A DNA stretch of 64,000 nt from Streptomyces sp. KMM 9044 (GTDB taxonomy: Bacteria; Actinomycetota; Actinomycetes; Streptomycetales; Streptomycetaceae): assembly GCF_024701375.2 (NCBI RefSeq), contig NZ_CP113910.1, positions 4,836,001 to 4,900,000 of the forward strand, read 5' to 3'. The notes below the pieces were generated by a model, which worked only from the letters and a program-made list of their open reading frames with translations, was not told where the DNA came from and ran no database searches. Positions within the stretch are counted from its first letter, which is position 1, and each line of letters opens with the position of its first letter. The translations under genes were made by a program, and so were the position numbers. Positions 8,301 to 22,300 of this stretch are shown here, one piece after another.

Positions 8301-9506
8301 TCAGCGCTGCTCGGTGATGATGTTCAGGGTTTCTCGCACGTGCTTCAGCGCGTCCTCACGCTCGGTCGGGGAGGGCGCGTCGACGAGCACGTGCCCCATC
8401 CGCCGGGAGGAGGACGTCAGCGGCATTACGGTGTCGCCGGGCCGCTTGCGCAGCCGGACCCGGACCACCGACGGGTGGGCCGTGGTCTCCTCGACCCCCG
8501 TGATCGCGGTGATCGTCCCGGGAGCCGCGGCCGGGAAGTGGGTGGCCGGCCAGGAGACCGGAGAGGTGTGGACCAGCTCGTCGACGGGCAGCCCGAGCGC
8601 CAGCCGGATCACGGCCTCGTACAGGTCGAAGCCGTAGGCGAGGCCGACCGCGTCGGGCAGGTAGTCGCCCGGGGTGCGCACCGCGATCTCCATCAGCGCC
8701 GGGCCGCGCCGGTCGACCTTGAACTCCAGGTGCGCCAGCCCGGTCCGCATGCCGACGGCGCTCAGCACGCCCCGGGTCAACGTGTGTACCTGAGAGCCCA
8801 GTTCGTCGTCCTCGAAGTGATGGGCGCAGCGGTGGGTGAGCTCGACGAAGTACGGCGGCGGGGTGGTCTCCTTGGCCGTGACGTTCTCGAACAGCACCTC
8901 GCCGTCGCGGACCAGCGCCTCCCAGCTGAACTCCGGCCCCTCGATGGCCTCCTCGACCAGCACCTTGCCCTCGCCCGAGCGGCGGGTGCGGACCTCGGCC
9001 GCCTCCTCGGCGGTGCGGACCAGTTCGACGCCCTCGCTGCCGGCCCCGGTGAGCGGCTTGACCACCACGGGCAGCCGCTCCAGCATCCAGGTCCGGGCCT
9101 CGGTCACGTCCGGCACCAGCAGGTGCTCGGGCTGCCGGACGCCGCGGGAAGCGAAGACGGCGCGCTGCAGCGCCTTGTTGCGGGAGACCACCGCGGCGTG
9201 CAGCGACGGCCCGGGCAGACCGAGCCGCTCCTGCGCCAGCGCGCCGGCCAGCACGTGCGGTTCGGCGAAGGAGACCACACCGTCCGGTACGCGGTCGGCG
9301 ACGGCCCGGGCGACCACCGCCGTCCAGTCCTCCTCCTCATGGCCCTCGACCCGGTAGAAGCGCTCGGCGAGGTCGACCGGCCGGCCGTCCCAGCCGGCCG
9401 CCGCCTCCACGGCACGTACCCGCAGGCCGAGCCGGGCCGCCGCCTCCAGGTAGGGCCGGCCCATCGTGCCGACGCCGACCACCAACAGGTCCTTGGGGGC
9501 GCTCAC
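8301..9506 (-). CDS. ATP-grasp ligase, single domain (401 aa)
   Basis: An ATP-grasp carboxylate-amine ligase. A Rossmann-like start (LLVVGVGTMGRPYL, about 7-20) precedes VVVKPLTGAGSEGV near 146-159 and LMEIAVRTPGDYL near 280, with a C-terminal cap (ITGVEETTAHPS). It starts at GTG 9506, overlapping the end of the MFS gene as GTGA, and lies 15 bases before the cysteine-synthase-like gene. The motif RTPGD is shared with domain 1 of the 861-aa double ligase, suggesting those two are closer to each other than to the RLGGD-type double ligase. The substrates are not predictable. Confidence 0.85.
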   Translation of the reverse strand: MSAPKDLLVVGVGTMGRPYLEAAARLGLRVRAVEAAAGWDGRPVDLAERFYRVEGHEEEDWTAVVARAVADRVPDGVVSFAEPHVLAGALAQERLGLPGPSLHAAVVSRNKALQRAVFASRGVRQPEHLLVPDVTEARTWMLERLPVVVKPLTGAGSEGVELVRTAEEAAEVRTRRSGEGKVLVEEAIEGPEFSWEALVRDGEVLFENVTAKETTPPPYFVELTHRCAHHFEDDELGSQVHTLTRGVLSAVGMRTGLAHLEFKVDRRGPALMEIAVRTPGDYLPDAVGLAYGFDLYEAVIRLALGLPVDELVHTSPVSWPATHFPAAAPGTITAITGVEETTAHPSVVRVRLRKRPGDTVMPLTSSSRRMGHVLVDAPSPTEREDALKHVRETLNIITEQR

Positions 9507-10753
9507 GACGCCACCTCCTTCTCCACGGGATGCGGCGCGACCGTCCGCAGCATGCGGGTGACAGGGGCGACCAGCAGCCCGGCGGCGGCGAAGAGCACCG
9601 CCAGGGCGATCCAGCCGGCCGGGCCGGCCGCGATCACCACGGACGCGATCAGCGCCGGACCCACGATCCGTTGGCCGGCGTTGCCGAGGCTGAACACCGA
9701 CAGATAGACGCCCTTGCGGTCCTCGGGCGCGAAATCGTAGCTCAGCTCCCAGCCGCCGACGGCCTGCCACATCTCGCCGAAGGTGAGCAGCACGCAGGCC
9801 GCCAGCAGCACCGCGCCGGCCACCAGCACCGAGGACGGGGCCGTGGTCAGGGCGAGCGCCAGGCAGCACGCCGTCAGCGCGAACCCGCCCCTGCGCAGCG
9901 CCCGCTCGGCCCCGCCCTCGCGGTCCACCAGCCGGGAGACCGGCACCTGGAGCACGATCGACATCACGGTGTTGATCAGGATCAGCACCGGCAGGAATTC
10001 GGCCGGCACGTCGGTGGCCTGGATCGTCCACAGCGAGATGCCGACCGACAGGATGGTGGTGTGCAGGTTGAGCACCCCGTTGAGGGCGGTCAGCAGCAGG
10101 TACCGCCAGTCGCGGAAGTCGCGCAGCGCGGCGAGGGGGTTCACCTTCTTCTGGACGGTGGCCGCGGTGGCGGCGCGCACCCGGGACAGCATCGCGGCGG
10201 ACACCACGAACGCCGCGGCGGTGCCGAGCACGATACCCCGGTACGTCCAGACATGGTCGGCGGCCAACAGCGGTGCGGCCAGCAGGGCGCCCAGCGAGAA
10301 GCCGACGTTGCGTACGGTGCGGATGATCGCCATCGTGCGGGTGCGGTCGGTGCCCTCGGTGGTGGCCGAGGCGACCGCCTGGGTCATCGGCTGTGTGGCG
10401 GCCTCCGCCGCCGCCAGGCAGCAGGAGATCACCGTGAAACTCACCATGCCCTGGGCGAAGGCCAGCGCGACGAACCCGCCGGCCCGCCACAACTGGAGCG
10501 CCACCAGGGTCGGCTTGGCGCCGAGCCGGTCGGCGAGTGCTCCGATGGGCACCGTGGTGAGGAAGCCGACCGCCCCCGACAACGCCAGGCCGAGGCCCAC
10601 CTGCGCGCTCGTCAGGCCGACCGAGCGGACGAAGAAGACCGCGGAGCCGGCCAGGTACAGGCCGGTGCCGATGGCGTTGATCAGCGAGGTGACGGCGAAG
10701 GAACGCCCGGCCGGAGTGGCCGGTACGTATTCCCTCGGAGAGGGCAGCCTCAT
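9503..10753 (-). CDS. MFS transporter, likely exporter 2
   Basis: A 416-aa membrane protein with about 12 hydrophobic helices and the MFS loop GALADRLGAKPTL after TM2. It starts at ATG 10753 inside an ATGA overlap with the 861-aa double ATP-grasp gene, and its own end overlaps the next ligase as GTGA. This is tight translational coupling of ligase, exporter and ligase. A second exporter in one cluster could reflect two products, or separate export of an intermediate and the final compound. Confidence 0.85.
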   Translation of the reverse strand: MRLPSPREYVPATPAGRSFAVTSLINAIGTGLYLAGSAVFFVRSVGLTSAQVGLGLALSGAVGFLTTVPIGALADRLGAKPTLVALQLWRAGGFVALAFAQGMVSFTVISCCLAAAEAATQPMTQAVASATTEGTDRTRTMAIIRTVRNVGFSLGALLAAPLLAADHVWTYRGIVLGTAAAFVVSAAMLSRVRAATAATVQKKVNPLAALRDFRDWRYLLLTALNGVLNLHTTILSVGISLWTIQATDVPAEFLPVLILINTVMSIVLQVPVSRLVDREGGAERALRRGGFALTACCLALALTTAPSSVLVAGAVLLAACVLLTFGEMWQAVGGWELSYDFAPEDRKGVYLSVFSLGNAGQRIVGPALIASVVIAAGPAGWIALAVLFAAAGLLVAPVTRMLRTVAPHPVEKEVAS

Positions 10754-13335
10754 CGCGTGCCTCCAACGGTTCGTACGCCGACCAGGGACAGCGCGTGCTC
10801 GGCCCGGCGGCCCGCCTCGGCGACGTCCGCGCCGGTGGTGATGACCAGTCCGGCCCGCTCCCAGGAACTGGTGGCGCTGTGGACGGTGGCGCCGGGGGCG
10901 ACCGGGAGATGCAGCTCGGCGACGCCCGGTGCGGCCTGCGCCTCGGCGGCGCCGGTCACGGACTCCACCAGGCCCGGACGGGCGATCAGGAACCGTACGG
11001 CGGCGGCGCGCCGACGGGGCAGGGGGCCGACCGGCCCGGCGCCGGTGAGCACCTGCAACAGGTTGCGCAGGATGTCGGTGTCGTAGGCGAGGTCGATCAG
11101 CACGGTGATGCCGCCGCCCGGCAGTCGGCCGGCGCATTCGACCAGGTACGGGGTGCCGTCGACCAGGATCCACTCGCAGTGCAGCACCCCGGAGCGGAAG
11201 CCGACCGCGCCCGCCAGACGGACCACCGCCTCGCGCAGCGCGTCCGCGAGGGAGGGCGGCAGGTCGGCGGGCACGGTGTGACCGGTCTCCACCGGGTGGC
11301 CGTTGTCCTGCACCAGCTTGGCGGTGATGTTGGTGAAGCCGACCTCGCCTTCGTGGACCACGGCCTCGACGCTCACCTCGGGCCCGGACAGCCGCTGCTC
11401 CACCAGGAACCGGGCGGTGTCCTCGTACTGGGCCCGCAGCGCCGGCTCGTCGGCGGCGGTGGTCCGGGCCCAGGCCTCGGCGACGTCGTCCGCGGGGCCG
11501 AGCAGCCGCACGCCCAGGCTGGCCTGGCGGCCGGCCGGCTTGAGCACGCACTGCCCGCCGTGGGCGGCGCGGAAGTCGGCGACCTGCCCGGCGTGTTCGA
11601 CCACGGCCCAGTCGGGCTGGGCGATGCCGCTGCCGGCCACGGCGGCGCGCAGCAGGCCCTTGTCGCGCAGCACGCGGGCCGCCTCCAGGCCCGCACCGGG
11701 CAGGCCCCAGGCCTCGGCGAGCGCGGCGGCGACCACCACGCCGTACTCCACCACGGGGACCACGGCACGGACGCCCACCGGGCGGGGCACGGCCCCGACC
11801 ACGCGGTGAGGGTCGGCCTCGTCCTGGCTGGGCGCCGGGAACAGGGCCGCGACGCAAGGGTGCCGTTCAGCGAGCGCGGTGATGCCGCGGGCCTCGATGA
11901 CGGCCGGCTCCTCCAGGACCAGCACCGAGTCGGCCGGCAGCTGTTCGTCCAGCTTGGCCAGCATGACGGGGCTGTAGCCGACCAGGACGTGGGTCACGGT
12001 GTCCGGGACCGCCGGGACGGTGTGGACGGTGACGGCGCGCCGTACCCGGCTCTCCAGCAGGTCCAGCTCGGCGACGGTGGGCGCGTCGATGAAGAAGGAG
12101 ACGGCCCGGTCCTCGGAGCTGCGCAGCGGGCCGAGCCCGGTCCCGCGGTCGTGGTGCACCAGGACCGCGCGCAGGGTCGGGGGGTCGGCGGGCGAGGCCG
12201 GTCCGACGGCGGGCCACAGGCCGCCCTCTCCGACCCACACCGGCTCCACGTCGAAGCCCCGCACCCGGACGTCGGCCAGCACGCCGGGCACGTGCTCCAG
12301 GTAGACCTGCCGGGCGGCCCGGGTCGGCTTCGGGTACGAGGCCTGCTCGCCGAGCGCGATCCGCACGATCTCCGGCTCCAGCGGCGCACCGGTGGCGAGC
12401 TCGTACAGGATGCACAGCCCGTCGCCGGGGGTGCGGGCGGCGACCTCCATCAGGTACGCCCGGCCGTCGGCGCCGATCCGCCACTCGGAGTGGGCGACGC
12501 CGTCCTGGAAGCCGAGTGCCTCCAGCATCCGCCGGTTGGCGTCCAGCAGCACCGGGTCGGCCTCCGGCTGGTCGCTGGGCACGGTGTGCGAGAGCTCGAC
12601 GAAGGTGTGGGCGTGGGAGTCGGTGGTGGCCTTGCGGGTGGCTGAGGAGAAGACGGTCCGGCCGTCCTGCACCAGGCTCTCCACGGAGTACTCCTGGCCC
12701 TCGACCTTCTCCTCGACGAGGACGGTCTCGTGCTCGGGGTACGAGCGCAGCAGCGTCGGCAGGGCGTTTGGACCGGTCACCGTCTCCACGCCCGAGCTCG
12801 AGTGCCGGCCGGTGGGTTTGACCACCGCCGGGTAACGGACGGAGGCCGGGTCGAAGGCCCCGCGGCCGTCGGGCGGCACGGTCAGCGACACCGGGCTGAA
12901 CTCCGGGAGGTACCAGCGCTGCAGGTACTTGCTGCGGCACGCCCGGGTGGCCCGCAGGCCCGGAGTGCGCAGCCCCAGCGCGTCGGCGAGCAGACCGGTC
13001 GGTTCGACCTGGGTCTCGCCGACCGCGTAGGCGCCGACGATGCGGTAGGCGTCGCGCCAGCGCCGGGCGGCCGAGACGACTCCGGGCAGGTACGAGTTCT
13101 CGCGGCCCACGTCGCCGTCGACGAAGGCGACCTCGTCGATCACGTACGCCGGGTGGTCGGGGTCCTTGGCGGCGCCCAGTGCGTCCTCGCGCCAGGAGGA
13201 GGGGGTGATCAGCAGGATCTTCAGGCCGCGGCGGGCCAGTTCCGCCAGGTAGAGCGGCGCCCGGCAGACCACCAGGAACGACCCGGTGAGTACAAAGGCG
13301 TCCGGCCGCTCCCCGGGAGCCGTCTGAGTGTCCAT
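10750..13335 (-). CDS. Double ATP-grasp ligase (861 aa)
   Basis: A tandem ATP-grasp protein. Domain 1 has AVVKPTGRHSSSGVETV near 170-190 and LMEVAARTPGDGL near 310. Domain 2 has CVLKPAGRQASLGVRLL near 590 and LVECAGRLPGGGITVLI near 735. Each half has an N-terminal domain and a C-terminal cap. ATG 13335 (MDTQTAPG) is taken as the start; in-frame ATGs at 13353 and 13359 are also possible, and the clearest GGGGAG lies 12 bases before 13359. Motifs differ from the other double ligase (PGD/PGG against RLGGD), so the two probably use different substrates. An imperfect hairpin sits just upstream. Confidence 0.85.
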   Translation of the reverse strand: MDTQTAPGERPDAFVLTGSFLVVCRAPLYLAELARRGLKILLITPSSWREDALGAAKDPDHPAYVIDEVAFVDGDVGRENSYLPGVVSAARRWRDAYRIVGAYAVGETQVEPTGLLADALGLRTPGLRATRACRSKYLQRWYLPEFSPVSLTVPPDGRGAFDPASVRYPAVVKPTGRHSSSGVETVTGPNALPTLLRSYPEHETVLVEEKVEGQEYSVESLVQDGRTVFSSATRKATTDSHAHTFVELSHTVPSDQPEADPVLLDANRRMLEALGFQDGVAHSEWRIGADGRAYLMEVAARTPGDGLCILYELATGAPLEPEIVRIALGEQASYPKPTRAARQVYLEHVPGVLADVRVRGFDVEPVWVGEGGLWPAVGPASPADPPTLRAVLVHHDRGTGLGPLRSSEDRAVSFFIDAPTVAELDLLESRVRRAVTVHTVPAVPDTVTHVLVGYSPVMLAKLDEQLPADSVLVLEEPAVIEARGITALAERHPCVAALFPAPSQDEADPHRVVGAVPRPVGVRAVVPVVEYGVVVAAALAEAWGLPGAGLEAARVLRDKGLLRAAVAGSGIAQPDWAVVEHAGQVADFRAAHGGQCVLKPAGRQASLGVRLLGPADDVAEAWARTTAADEPALRAQYEDTARFLVEQRLSGPEVSVEAVVHEGEVGFTNITAKLVQDNGHPVETGHTVPADLPPSLADALREAVVRLAGAVGFRSGVLHCEWILVDGTPYLVECAGRLPGGGITVLIDLAYDTDILRNLLQVLTGAGPVGPLPRRRAAAVRFLIARPGLVESVTGAAEAQAAPGVAELHLPVAPGATVHSATSSWERAGLVITTGADVAEAGRRAEHALSLVGVRTVGGTR

Positions 13336-13363
13336 CAGTCTGTTTCCGTCCATTCGCATGGGC

Positions 13364-13394
13364 GCGAACCGCTCCCCGGACAGGAACGGTTCGC
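13364..13394. other. Intra-operon hairpin before the 861-aa ligase gene
   Basis: GCGAACCG (13364-13371) and CGGTTCGC (13387-13394) form an 8-bp stem in the gap between the DsbA-like gene and the double ligase. It covers the probable ribosome binding region, so it could tune translation or mark an RNA processing point. The effect is inferred only. Confidence 0.45.
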
Positions 13395-13418
13395 ACGAGG
13401 GGTTCGCGCGGGAGCGGG

Positions 13419-14042
13419 TCAGCTGTAGTCGAGGCCGCCGGTGCGGGTGCGCTTCAGCTCGAACAGGTCGGGGTGGCCGGCGAGCACCCGGAAGCTGTCG
13501 AAGAGCTCGGCCGCCTTCTCGCCGCGCGGGATCGCGCGGAGCACCGGACCGAACCAGACCGTGCCGTCCACATGGATCGTCGGCGTGCCGACGTAACCGC
13601 CCGCCTCGGGGTCCTTGCCGGCGTCGTGGCTGACCCGCACGGCCTCGTCGTGCGCGGGGTCGTGGGCCGCGGCGGCCAGCTCGGCGGGCAGGTCCAGCTC
13701 GGCGAGGGATTCGGCGACGACCTCGTCGAGGTCTGTCATCTTCTTCTCGTGGATCCGGGTTCCGTACGCGGTGTACAGGTCCCGCAGCACCTCCGGGCCG
13801 TGGTGCGCGGCAGCCGCCGCGGCCACCCGGACCGGGCCGATCGACTTGTCGACGAGCGTGCGGTACCAGTCCGGGAGTTCGTTGCCCTCGTTGTGGAAGT
13901 AGAGGCTCATCACGTGGAAACGCAGTTCGACGTCGCGCTGACGCTCGACCTCCAGCATCCACCGGGAGGTGATCCAGGCGAAGGGGCAGGCGGGGTCGAA
14001 GTAGAAGTCGACTTTCGTGGTCTGGGTGGTGCTGCTGGTCAC
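13419..14042 (-). CDS. DsbA/Rv2466c-like thioredoxin-fold protein
   Basis: A 207-aa protein of the DsbA-like (2-hydroxychromene-2-carboxylate isomerase/Rv2466c) superfamily. Residues 11-25 read [15 protein letters not shown], the usual active-site position. Where Rv2466c-type oxidoreductases have CPWC this protein has CPFA, keeping only the first cysteine. The cis-proline loop is present ([11 protein letters not shown], about 149-159). There is no signal peptide. The start is GTG 14042, overlapping the end of the AMP-ligase gene as GTGA. A mycothiol-linked reductase or isomerase acting on a reactive intermediate is plausible; no reaction can be assigned. Confidence 0.75.
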   Translation of the reverse strand: MTSSTTQTTKVDFYFDPACPFAWITSRWMLEVERQRDVELRFHVMSLYFHNEGNELPDWYRTLVDKSIGPVRVAAAAAAHHGPEVLRDLYTAYGTRIHEKKMTDLDEVVAESLAELDLPAELAAAAHDPAHDEAVRVSHDAGKDPEAGGYVGTPTIHVDGTVWFGPVLRAIPRGEKAAELFDSFRVLAGHPDLFELKRTRTGGLDYS

Positions 14043-15715
14043 GCGGCGTCTCCGGTGGGGGCTGCGGCGAAGGACTTGCCCTGCGCTGAATGACGGTACT
14101 CGGACAAGACAGCGTACTTCTCACGGAGCTGACGCTTCAGCACCTTTCCGGTAACTCCCACCGGGAAGTCCGCCTCGGAAGCGGCGATCTCCAGGAAGCC
14201 CAGTTCCGGGTGGCCGGCGGCGCGCAGCGCCTCGTTGGCGAGGAGCAGCAGCTTCGCCGGCTCCGCTGACTCGGCGGCGGTGACCACGGCGACCGGCACG
14301 ACGGTGCCGCCGTCCCGGCCGGCCACCACCGCGACGTCCTCGACGTCGGGCACCTGGAGCAGCACGACCTCCTCCATGAAGACCGAGTAACCGGTCCCGT
14401 GGGCGGTGTGGATGGCGTCCGCCGCTCGGTCCACCAGGTAGAAGTCGCCGTTCTCGTCACGGTACGCCATGTCGCCGGGCATCCAGTAGCCGGCCAGCTT
14501 GAAGGAGTACGTGGTGGCCGAGTCGCCCCAGTATCCGGGCGTCACCGCCGGGCCCCGGGCGGCCAGGTGGCCGACCTCGCCGGTGTCGGCGATCGAGCCG
14601 TCGTGGCGCAGGACCGCCACCTCGGCGACGCCGACCGGCTTGCCGGCGCACCGGTTGTGCGGCTTGTTGTCCAGCGTGTGCACCTGGAGCAGGCAGCCCC
14701 AGCCGAGCTCGGTGGTGCCCAGGCGGTCGAAGAACGCCGACGGAGGCAGGTCGGCGCTGCGGTTCGACAGCACCTTGTCGATGTGCGCGCGATGCACCGC
14801 GTCACCGATCGACACCCACACCTGCACGGAGTCGAGCTGACCCGGCTTCAGGTCGGCGGATGCCAGCTCGGCGTAGCCATGCGCGAAGGACATCACCGAG
14901 GTCGGCCGGTACTCCTCCACCGCGGCGGCCAGCTCGGCGCCCTTGCGGTCGCTCAGAGCCACGACCGGCGTGCCGCCGAGCACCGCGTACGTGGTGTAGG
15001 CGACACACCCCAGGTGGGACTGCGGCAGCGCGGTCATCATCAGCGCGCCTGGCGTCTCGGTGTGGTCCACCAGGCGGAACTTGGGGCCGGCCACGATGGT
15101 GCTGTGGGTGTGGATGGTCGGCTTGGGGCGGCCGGTGGTGCCGGAGGAGTGCAGGATTACCACCGGGTCGTCCGCGTGATGGTTCCAGCGGTCGCTCTCG
15201 GCGAGCCGCGCGGCCGGCGGCGCGGGCAGTTCCTCGGCGGTGCCGGTCCAGGCGATGCTCGGCAGCTGTGCGGTGTCGAGCATCGCGAGCCGCTCCCGGT
15301 CCGCGTACAGACCCACGGGGGCGGTCTGCTCCAGCAGCGACTGGGCGATCGACCCGGTGGCGTTGCTGTTGATCAGCACGGCGACGGCGCCGATCTGCGC
15401 GATCGCGTAGTAGTGCACCGAGTACGCGAAGGAGTCCTCGAACCAGACCGCGACCCGGTCGCCCCGGCGCACTCCCTGCGTCAGGTAGTACACCGACCAG
15501 CTCTGCGCCAGTGCGTCGATGTCGTTCAGGCTGAGGTCGTGGGTCTGCTCGCCCGAGGTGGTGGTGATCGCCCGGTAGGAGTGGACGAACGGCAGCTCGG
15601 GGTGCGGGTTGGCGGCGATGGCCGACCGCAGGAGGTTGCCACCGCCCACCGTGGAGTCGGCGGCCAGCTGCTCACGCTGCTTCGGGGTCAGGACGGTCGC
15701 GGCGAACGTTGCCAT
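14039..15715 (-). CDS. AMP-forming ligase (ANL superfamily), possible diazotising enzyme
   Basis: A 558-aa adenylate-forming enzyme. It has the P-loop-like motif [12 protein letters not shown] near 190-201, GTTELGWG near 345, [16 protein letters not shown] in the hinge region, and the C-terminal catalytic lysine in [13 protein letters not shown] near 520. ATG 15715 is preferred because AAGGAAG lies 9 bases upstream. Family members make acyl-CoA or acyl-AMP. In the cremeomycin pathway a ligase of this superfamily (CreM) instead uses ATP and nitrite to diazotise an aryl amine. Beside Pap genes and a CreE/CreD-like pair, that role is an attractive inference. Ordinary carboxylate activation is the alternative. 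Confidence 0.8.
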   Translation of the reverse strand: MATFAATVLTPKQREQLAADSTVGGGNLLRSAIAANPHPELPFVHSYRAITTTSGEQTHDLSLNDIDALAQSWSVYYLTQGVRRGDRVAVWFEDSFAYSVHYYAIAQIGAVAVLINSNATGSIAQSLLEQTAPVGLYADRERLAMLDTAQLPSIAWTGTAEELPAPPAARLAESDRWNHHADDPVVILHSSGTTGRPKPTIHTHSTIVAGPKFRLVDHTETPGALMMTALPQSHLGCVAYTTYAVLGGTPVVALSDRKGAELAAAVEEYRPTSVMSFAHGYAELASADLKPGQLDSVQVWVSIGDAVHRAHIDKVLSNRSADLPPSAFFDRLGTTELGWGCLLQVHTLDNKPHNRCAGKPVGVAEVAVLRHDGSIADTGEVGHLAARGPAVTPGYWGDSATTYSFKLAGYWMPGDMAYRDENGDFYLVDRAADAIHTAHGTGYSVFMEEVVLLQVPDVEDVAVVAGRDGGTVVPVAVVTAAESAEPAKLLLLANEALRAAGHPELGFLEIAASEADFPVGVTGKVLKRQLREKYAVLSEYRHSAQGKSFAAAPTGDAA

Positions 15716-15732
15716 GGGATGCATCTTCCTTG

Positions 15733-18976
<3,244 letters not shown>

Positions 18977-19390
18977 GGGCTTCCCCCTTGTTTGGAGCCT
19001 CTTCTGAAAGCGCCGGAAAAGACCTCAGCTGGCGCCCCGCTGACGGCCATGACTCTGCCGTCCGCCCTTCGCCGATGCCACGGTCGCCATGGTTCGGATT
19101 GACGCAGTGCGCGAAATTCCAGGGTTCATACCCGCAAAAAAAACACAAATCGCCCTTGTTTCGGGTGGCCGGGAGGGTGCGGCGGGGTGAATCCGTGCGT
19201 CGGACAGGCCGGGAATCGCTGTCGACGGCCAGTGCCCCCGGCTGCTTCGCGCACTGTTTGCGGAAATGTGTGCCGACATGTCTGGGTGGGCGATCGGACA
19301 CCCGTCTCGCGGCTGCTTGCCAAAAAGCCCGAGAGGAACTCATAGTTCGATTTGCTCTGCGCATGAGGATTCATTTGAACGGGGGGTTCT
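18977..19390. promoter_or_regulatory. Divergent promoter region of the two main operons
   Basis: This 414-bp region separates the leftward pap/ATP-grasp operon from the rightward NRPS gene. It has AT-rich patches unusual for the cluster, including a run of eight A residues near 19137-19144 and TTGTTTCGG after it. No convincing small gene and no copy of the 57-bp flanking element is visible. It must hold both main promoters; I cannot place -10/-35 boxes with confidence. Confidence 0.6.
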
Positions 19391-22300
19391 GTGGAAATCC
19401 TGACCGAGGGCGTGCCGGAGGTTCCGGAGCGAGGAACGGGCGGAGCGCCGAGCCTCGTCGACCTGATTTCGGCGCAGGCCCGGATTCGCCCCGACGACAT
19501 AGCGGTGGAGTACCGGAACGAGACCCTCACTTTCGCGGAACTCGTCGGGCGGGCCACGCAGCTGGCGACCGCACTGGAAGACCTGGGACTGCGCCGGGAC
19601 GACCGCGTCGGCATCTTCCTCGGACCCTCCACCGCCCTGCCGGTCGCCGTCTGGGGTGTCCTGTTCGCCGGCGCCGCCTACCTCCCCCTGTCGCCCGACT
19701 ACCCGGACGAGCGGATCCGCGCGATGGCCGAGGACTCCCGAGCCCCGGTGCTGCTCACCGAGGAGCCGCTCCGGGACCGGCTCGCCGCCCTCGCGCCACC
19801 CGGCACCGTCATCCTCACCCCGGCCGACGCGGCCACCGGCCCCCGCGCCGCCGGGGACGGCCCGGCCGGTTCCCCGGCGCCGGGCGCCCTCGCCTACGTC
19901 ATCTACACCTCGGGCAGCACCGGCCGGCCCAAGGGCGTGATGGTCGAGCACTGCAGCATCGCGCACCAGATGCGCTGGCTGGGCCGGACCTACGGGCTGG
20001 GCCCGTCCACCACCGTGCTGCAGAAGACACCGATGAGCTTCGACGCCGCTCAGTGGGAGGTCCTGGCACCGTGCCTCGGCAGCCGGATCGTGCTCGCCGG
20101 GCCTGGCGCGTACCGCGACCCCGAAGCCCTGGTCGACACCGTCGTCCGGCACGACGTGAGCGCCCTGCAGTGTGTGCCGACCCTGCTCCAGGCGCTGCTG
20201 GACACCGACCGGCTGCCCGAGTGCGACTCGCTGACCCAGGTCTTCTGCGGTGGGGAGACACTGTCCCGGCGGCTCGCGCAGCGCTTCGTGGAGACCCTGC
20301 ACAAGTGCGAACTGGTCAACCTCTACGGGCCCACCGAGTGCGCCATCAACGCCTCCGCCCGCACCGTGGATCCGTCGTCGGTCGCAGACGGCCCGTCCGG
20401 CATCCCGATCGGCACCCCCGTGGACGGTCTGGCCTTCCACGTGCTGGACGAGCGGATGGAGCCGGTCCCCCCCGGTGCGGCCGGCGAACTGTACATCAGC
20501 GGCGTGCAGGTCGCCCGCGGCTACCTGCACCGCCCCGACCTGACCGCCGAACGCTTTCTGGACAACCCGTTCTCCACCGACCCCGCGCACGCCGTGCTGT
20601 ACCGCACCGGCGACCTGGTCCACCGGAAGCACGGCGACTACCGGTTCGGCGGCCGCGTGGACCGGCAGGTGAAGCTGCGCGGCTACCGGGTCGAACCGGA
20701 CGAGATCCGGCTCGCCATCGAGGCCCACGACTGGGTCAGGAACGCCGCCGTGCTGGTCAAGGACGACCCCGCGACCGGACAGCAGAATCTGGTGGCCTGC
20801 ATCGAACTCAGCCCGCGCGAGGCCGTCCTGATGGACCAGGGCGACCACGACCGGCACCACGTCTCCAAGGCCGGCCGGTTGCAGGTGCGCGCCCAGCTCT
20901 CCGGCGGCGGCTGTCGTGACACCACCGACCTGGCCGGCCGCCGCTGCGTCGACCTGCCCGGCCGCACCCCCACCGCCGAGCAGCGCCGCCGGGTGTTCGC
21001 CCGCAAGACCTACCGCTTCTACGAGGGCGACGACACCCGCCCCGAGGATCTGCTCGCCCTGCTGGCCGCCCGCACCGCCGGCGCCGCCCCGCGACGGCCC
21101 GAACATCTGAAGGCGGTCGAACTCGGCTCCGTTCTACGCTATTTCGGCCAGTACACCAGTGACGAGCGATTGCTGCCCAAGTACGGCTACGCCTCGCCCG
21201 GCTCGCTGTACGCCACCCAGCTGTACCTGGAGATCGCCGGCCCGGACGGCTGCGCCGGTCTGGCACCCGGCCACTGGTACTACCACCCGGTGGAGCACCG
21301 GCTGTACCTGATCGAGGCCGGGGACGGGCGGGGGAGCGGGCCCGGGATCCGCTTCCACTTCGCGGGCCGGCGGCGGGCGATCGAGCCGGTGTACCGCAAC
21401 AACGTCCAGGAGGTCCTGGAGATCGAGGCCGGACACATGGTCGGCCTGCTGGAGGAGGTGCTCCCCGCGTACGGTCTGGACGTCGCCGCGGCCCCGTACA
21501 CGCCCGAGGCGATGCACCGCCTGCACTGCGCCGAGGAGGACCACTACCTGGGGGCCTTCGACCTGGTCCCGTTCCACGCCGACCGCCCGGACGTCCCGGT
21601 GGACGTGTACCTGCAGGTCCACCCCGGCCGGGTACCCGGCATGACGGCCGGCCAGTACCGGTACACCGGCGGCGCACTGGAGCGGATCGCGGACGAACTG
21701 GTGCTCAAGCGCCACGTGATCGCCATCAACCAGCAGGTGTACGAGCGCGCCGCGTTCGGCATCACGGTGGTCAGTCCGGGCCCGGAGAACCCGCGCTCCT
21801 ACCTGGACCTGGGACGCAGACTCCAGCAGCTGCAGATGAACGGCGCCGGCTTCGGGTTCATGTCCTCCGGGTACAGCTCCAGGACCGGCCACGACCTGCC
21901 CGCCGCCAAGCGGATGGAAGCCGTGCTGCGGGCCGGTGGGCGGCCCACGGGCCCCTCGTACTTCTTCGTCGGCGGCCGGGTCAGCGCCGAGCAGCTCGCC
22001 CACCAGGGCATGCGCGAGGACAGCGTGCACATGCGGGGACCGACCGAGATGATCAGGGCCGACCTGGTGGAGCTCCTGCCCGACTACATGGTGCCCAACC
22101 GTCTGGTGGTCATGGACCGGCTTCCGCTGACCGCCAACGGGAAGGTCGACCTCCGGGCGCTGGAGGCGTCGCCGGAGACGGAACTCGCGGCCTCGGAGCG
22201 GCCTTTCGTCGCGCCGCGGACCACCACCGAGCGGATCGTCCGCGACCTGTGGCAGGCCGGGACGGGGCAGCGGGCCGCCTCCGTGGGGGACGACTTCTTC

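Noticed and set aside
18988..20919. A long + frame overlapping the NRPS start
   Set aside because: It is rich in Pro and Arg and shifts against the NRPS adenylation domain, which is clearly the coding frame.
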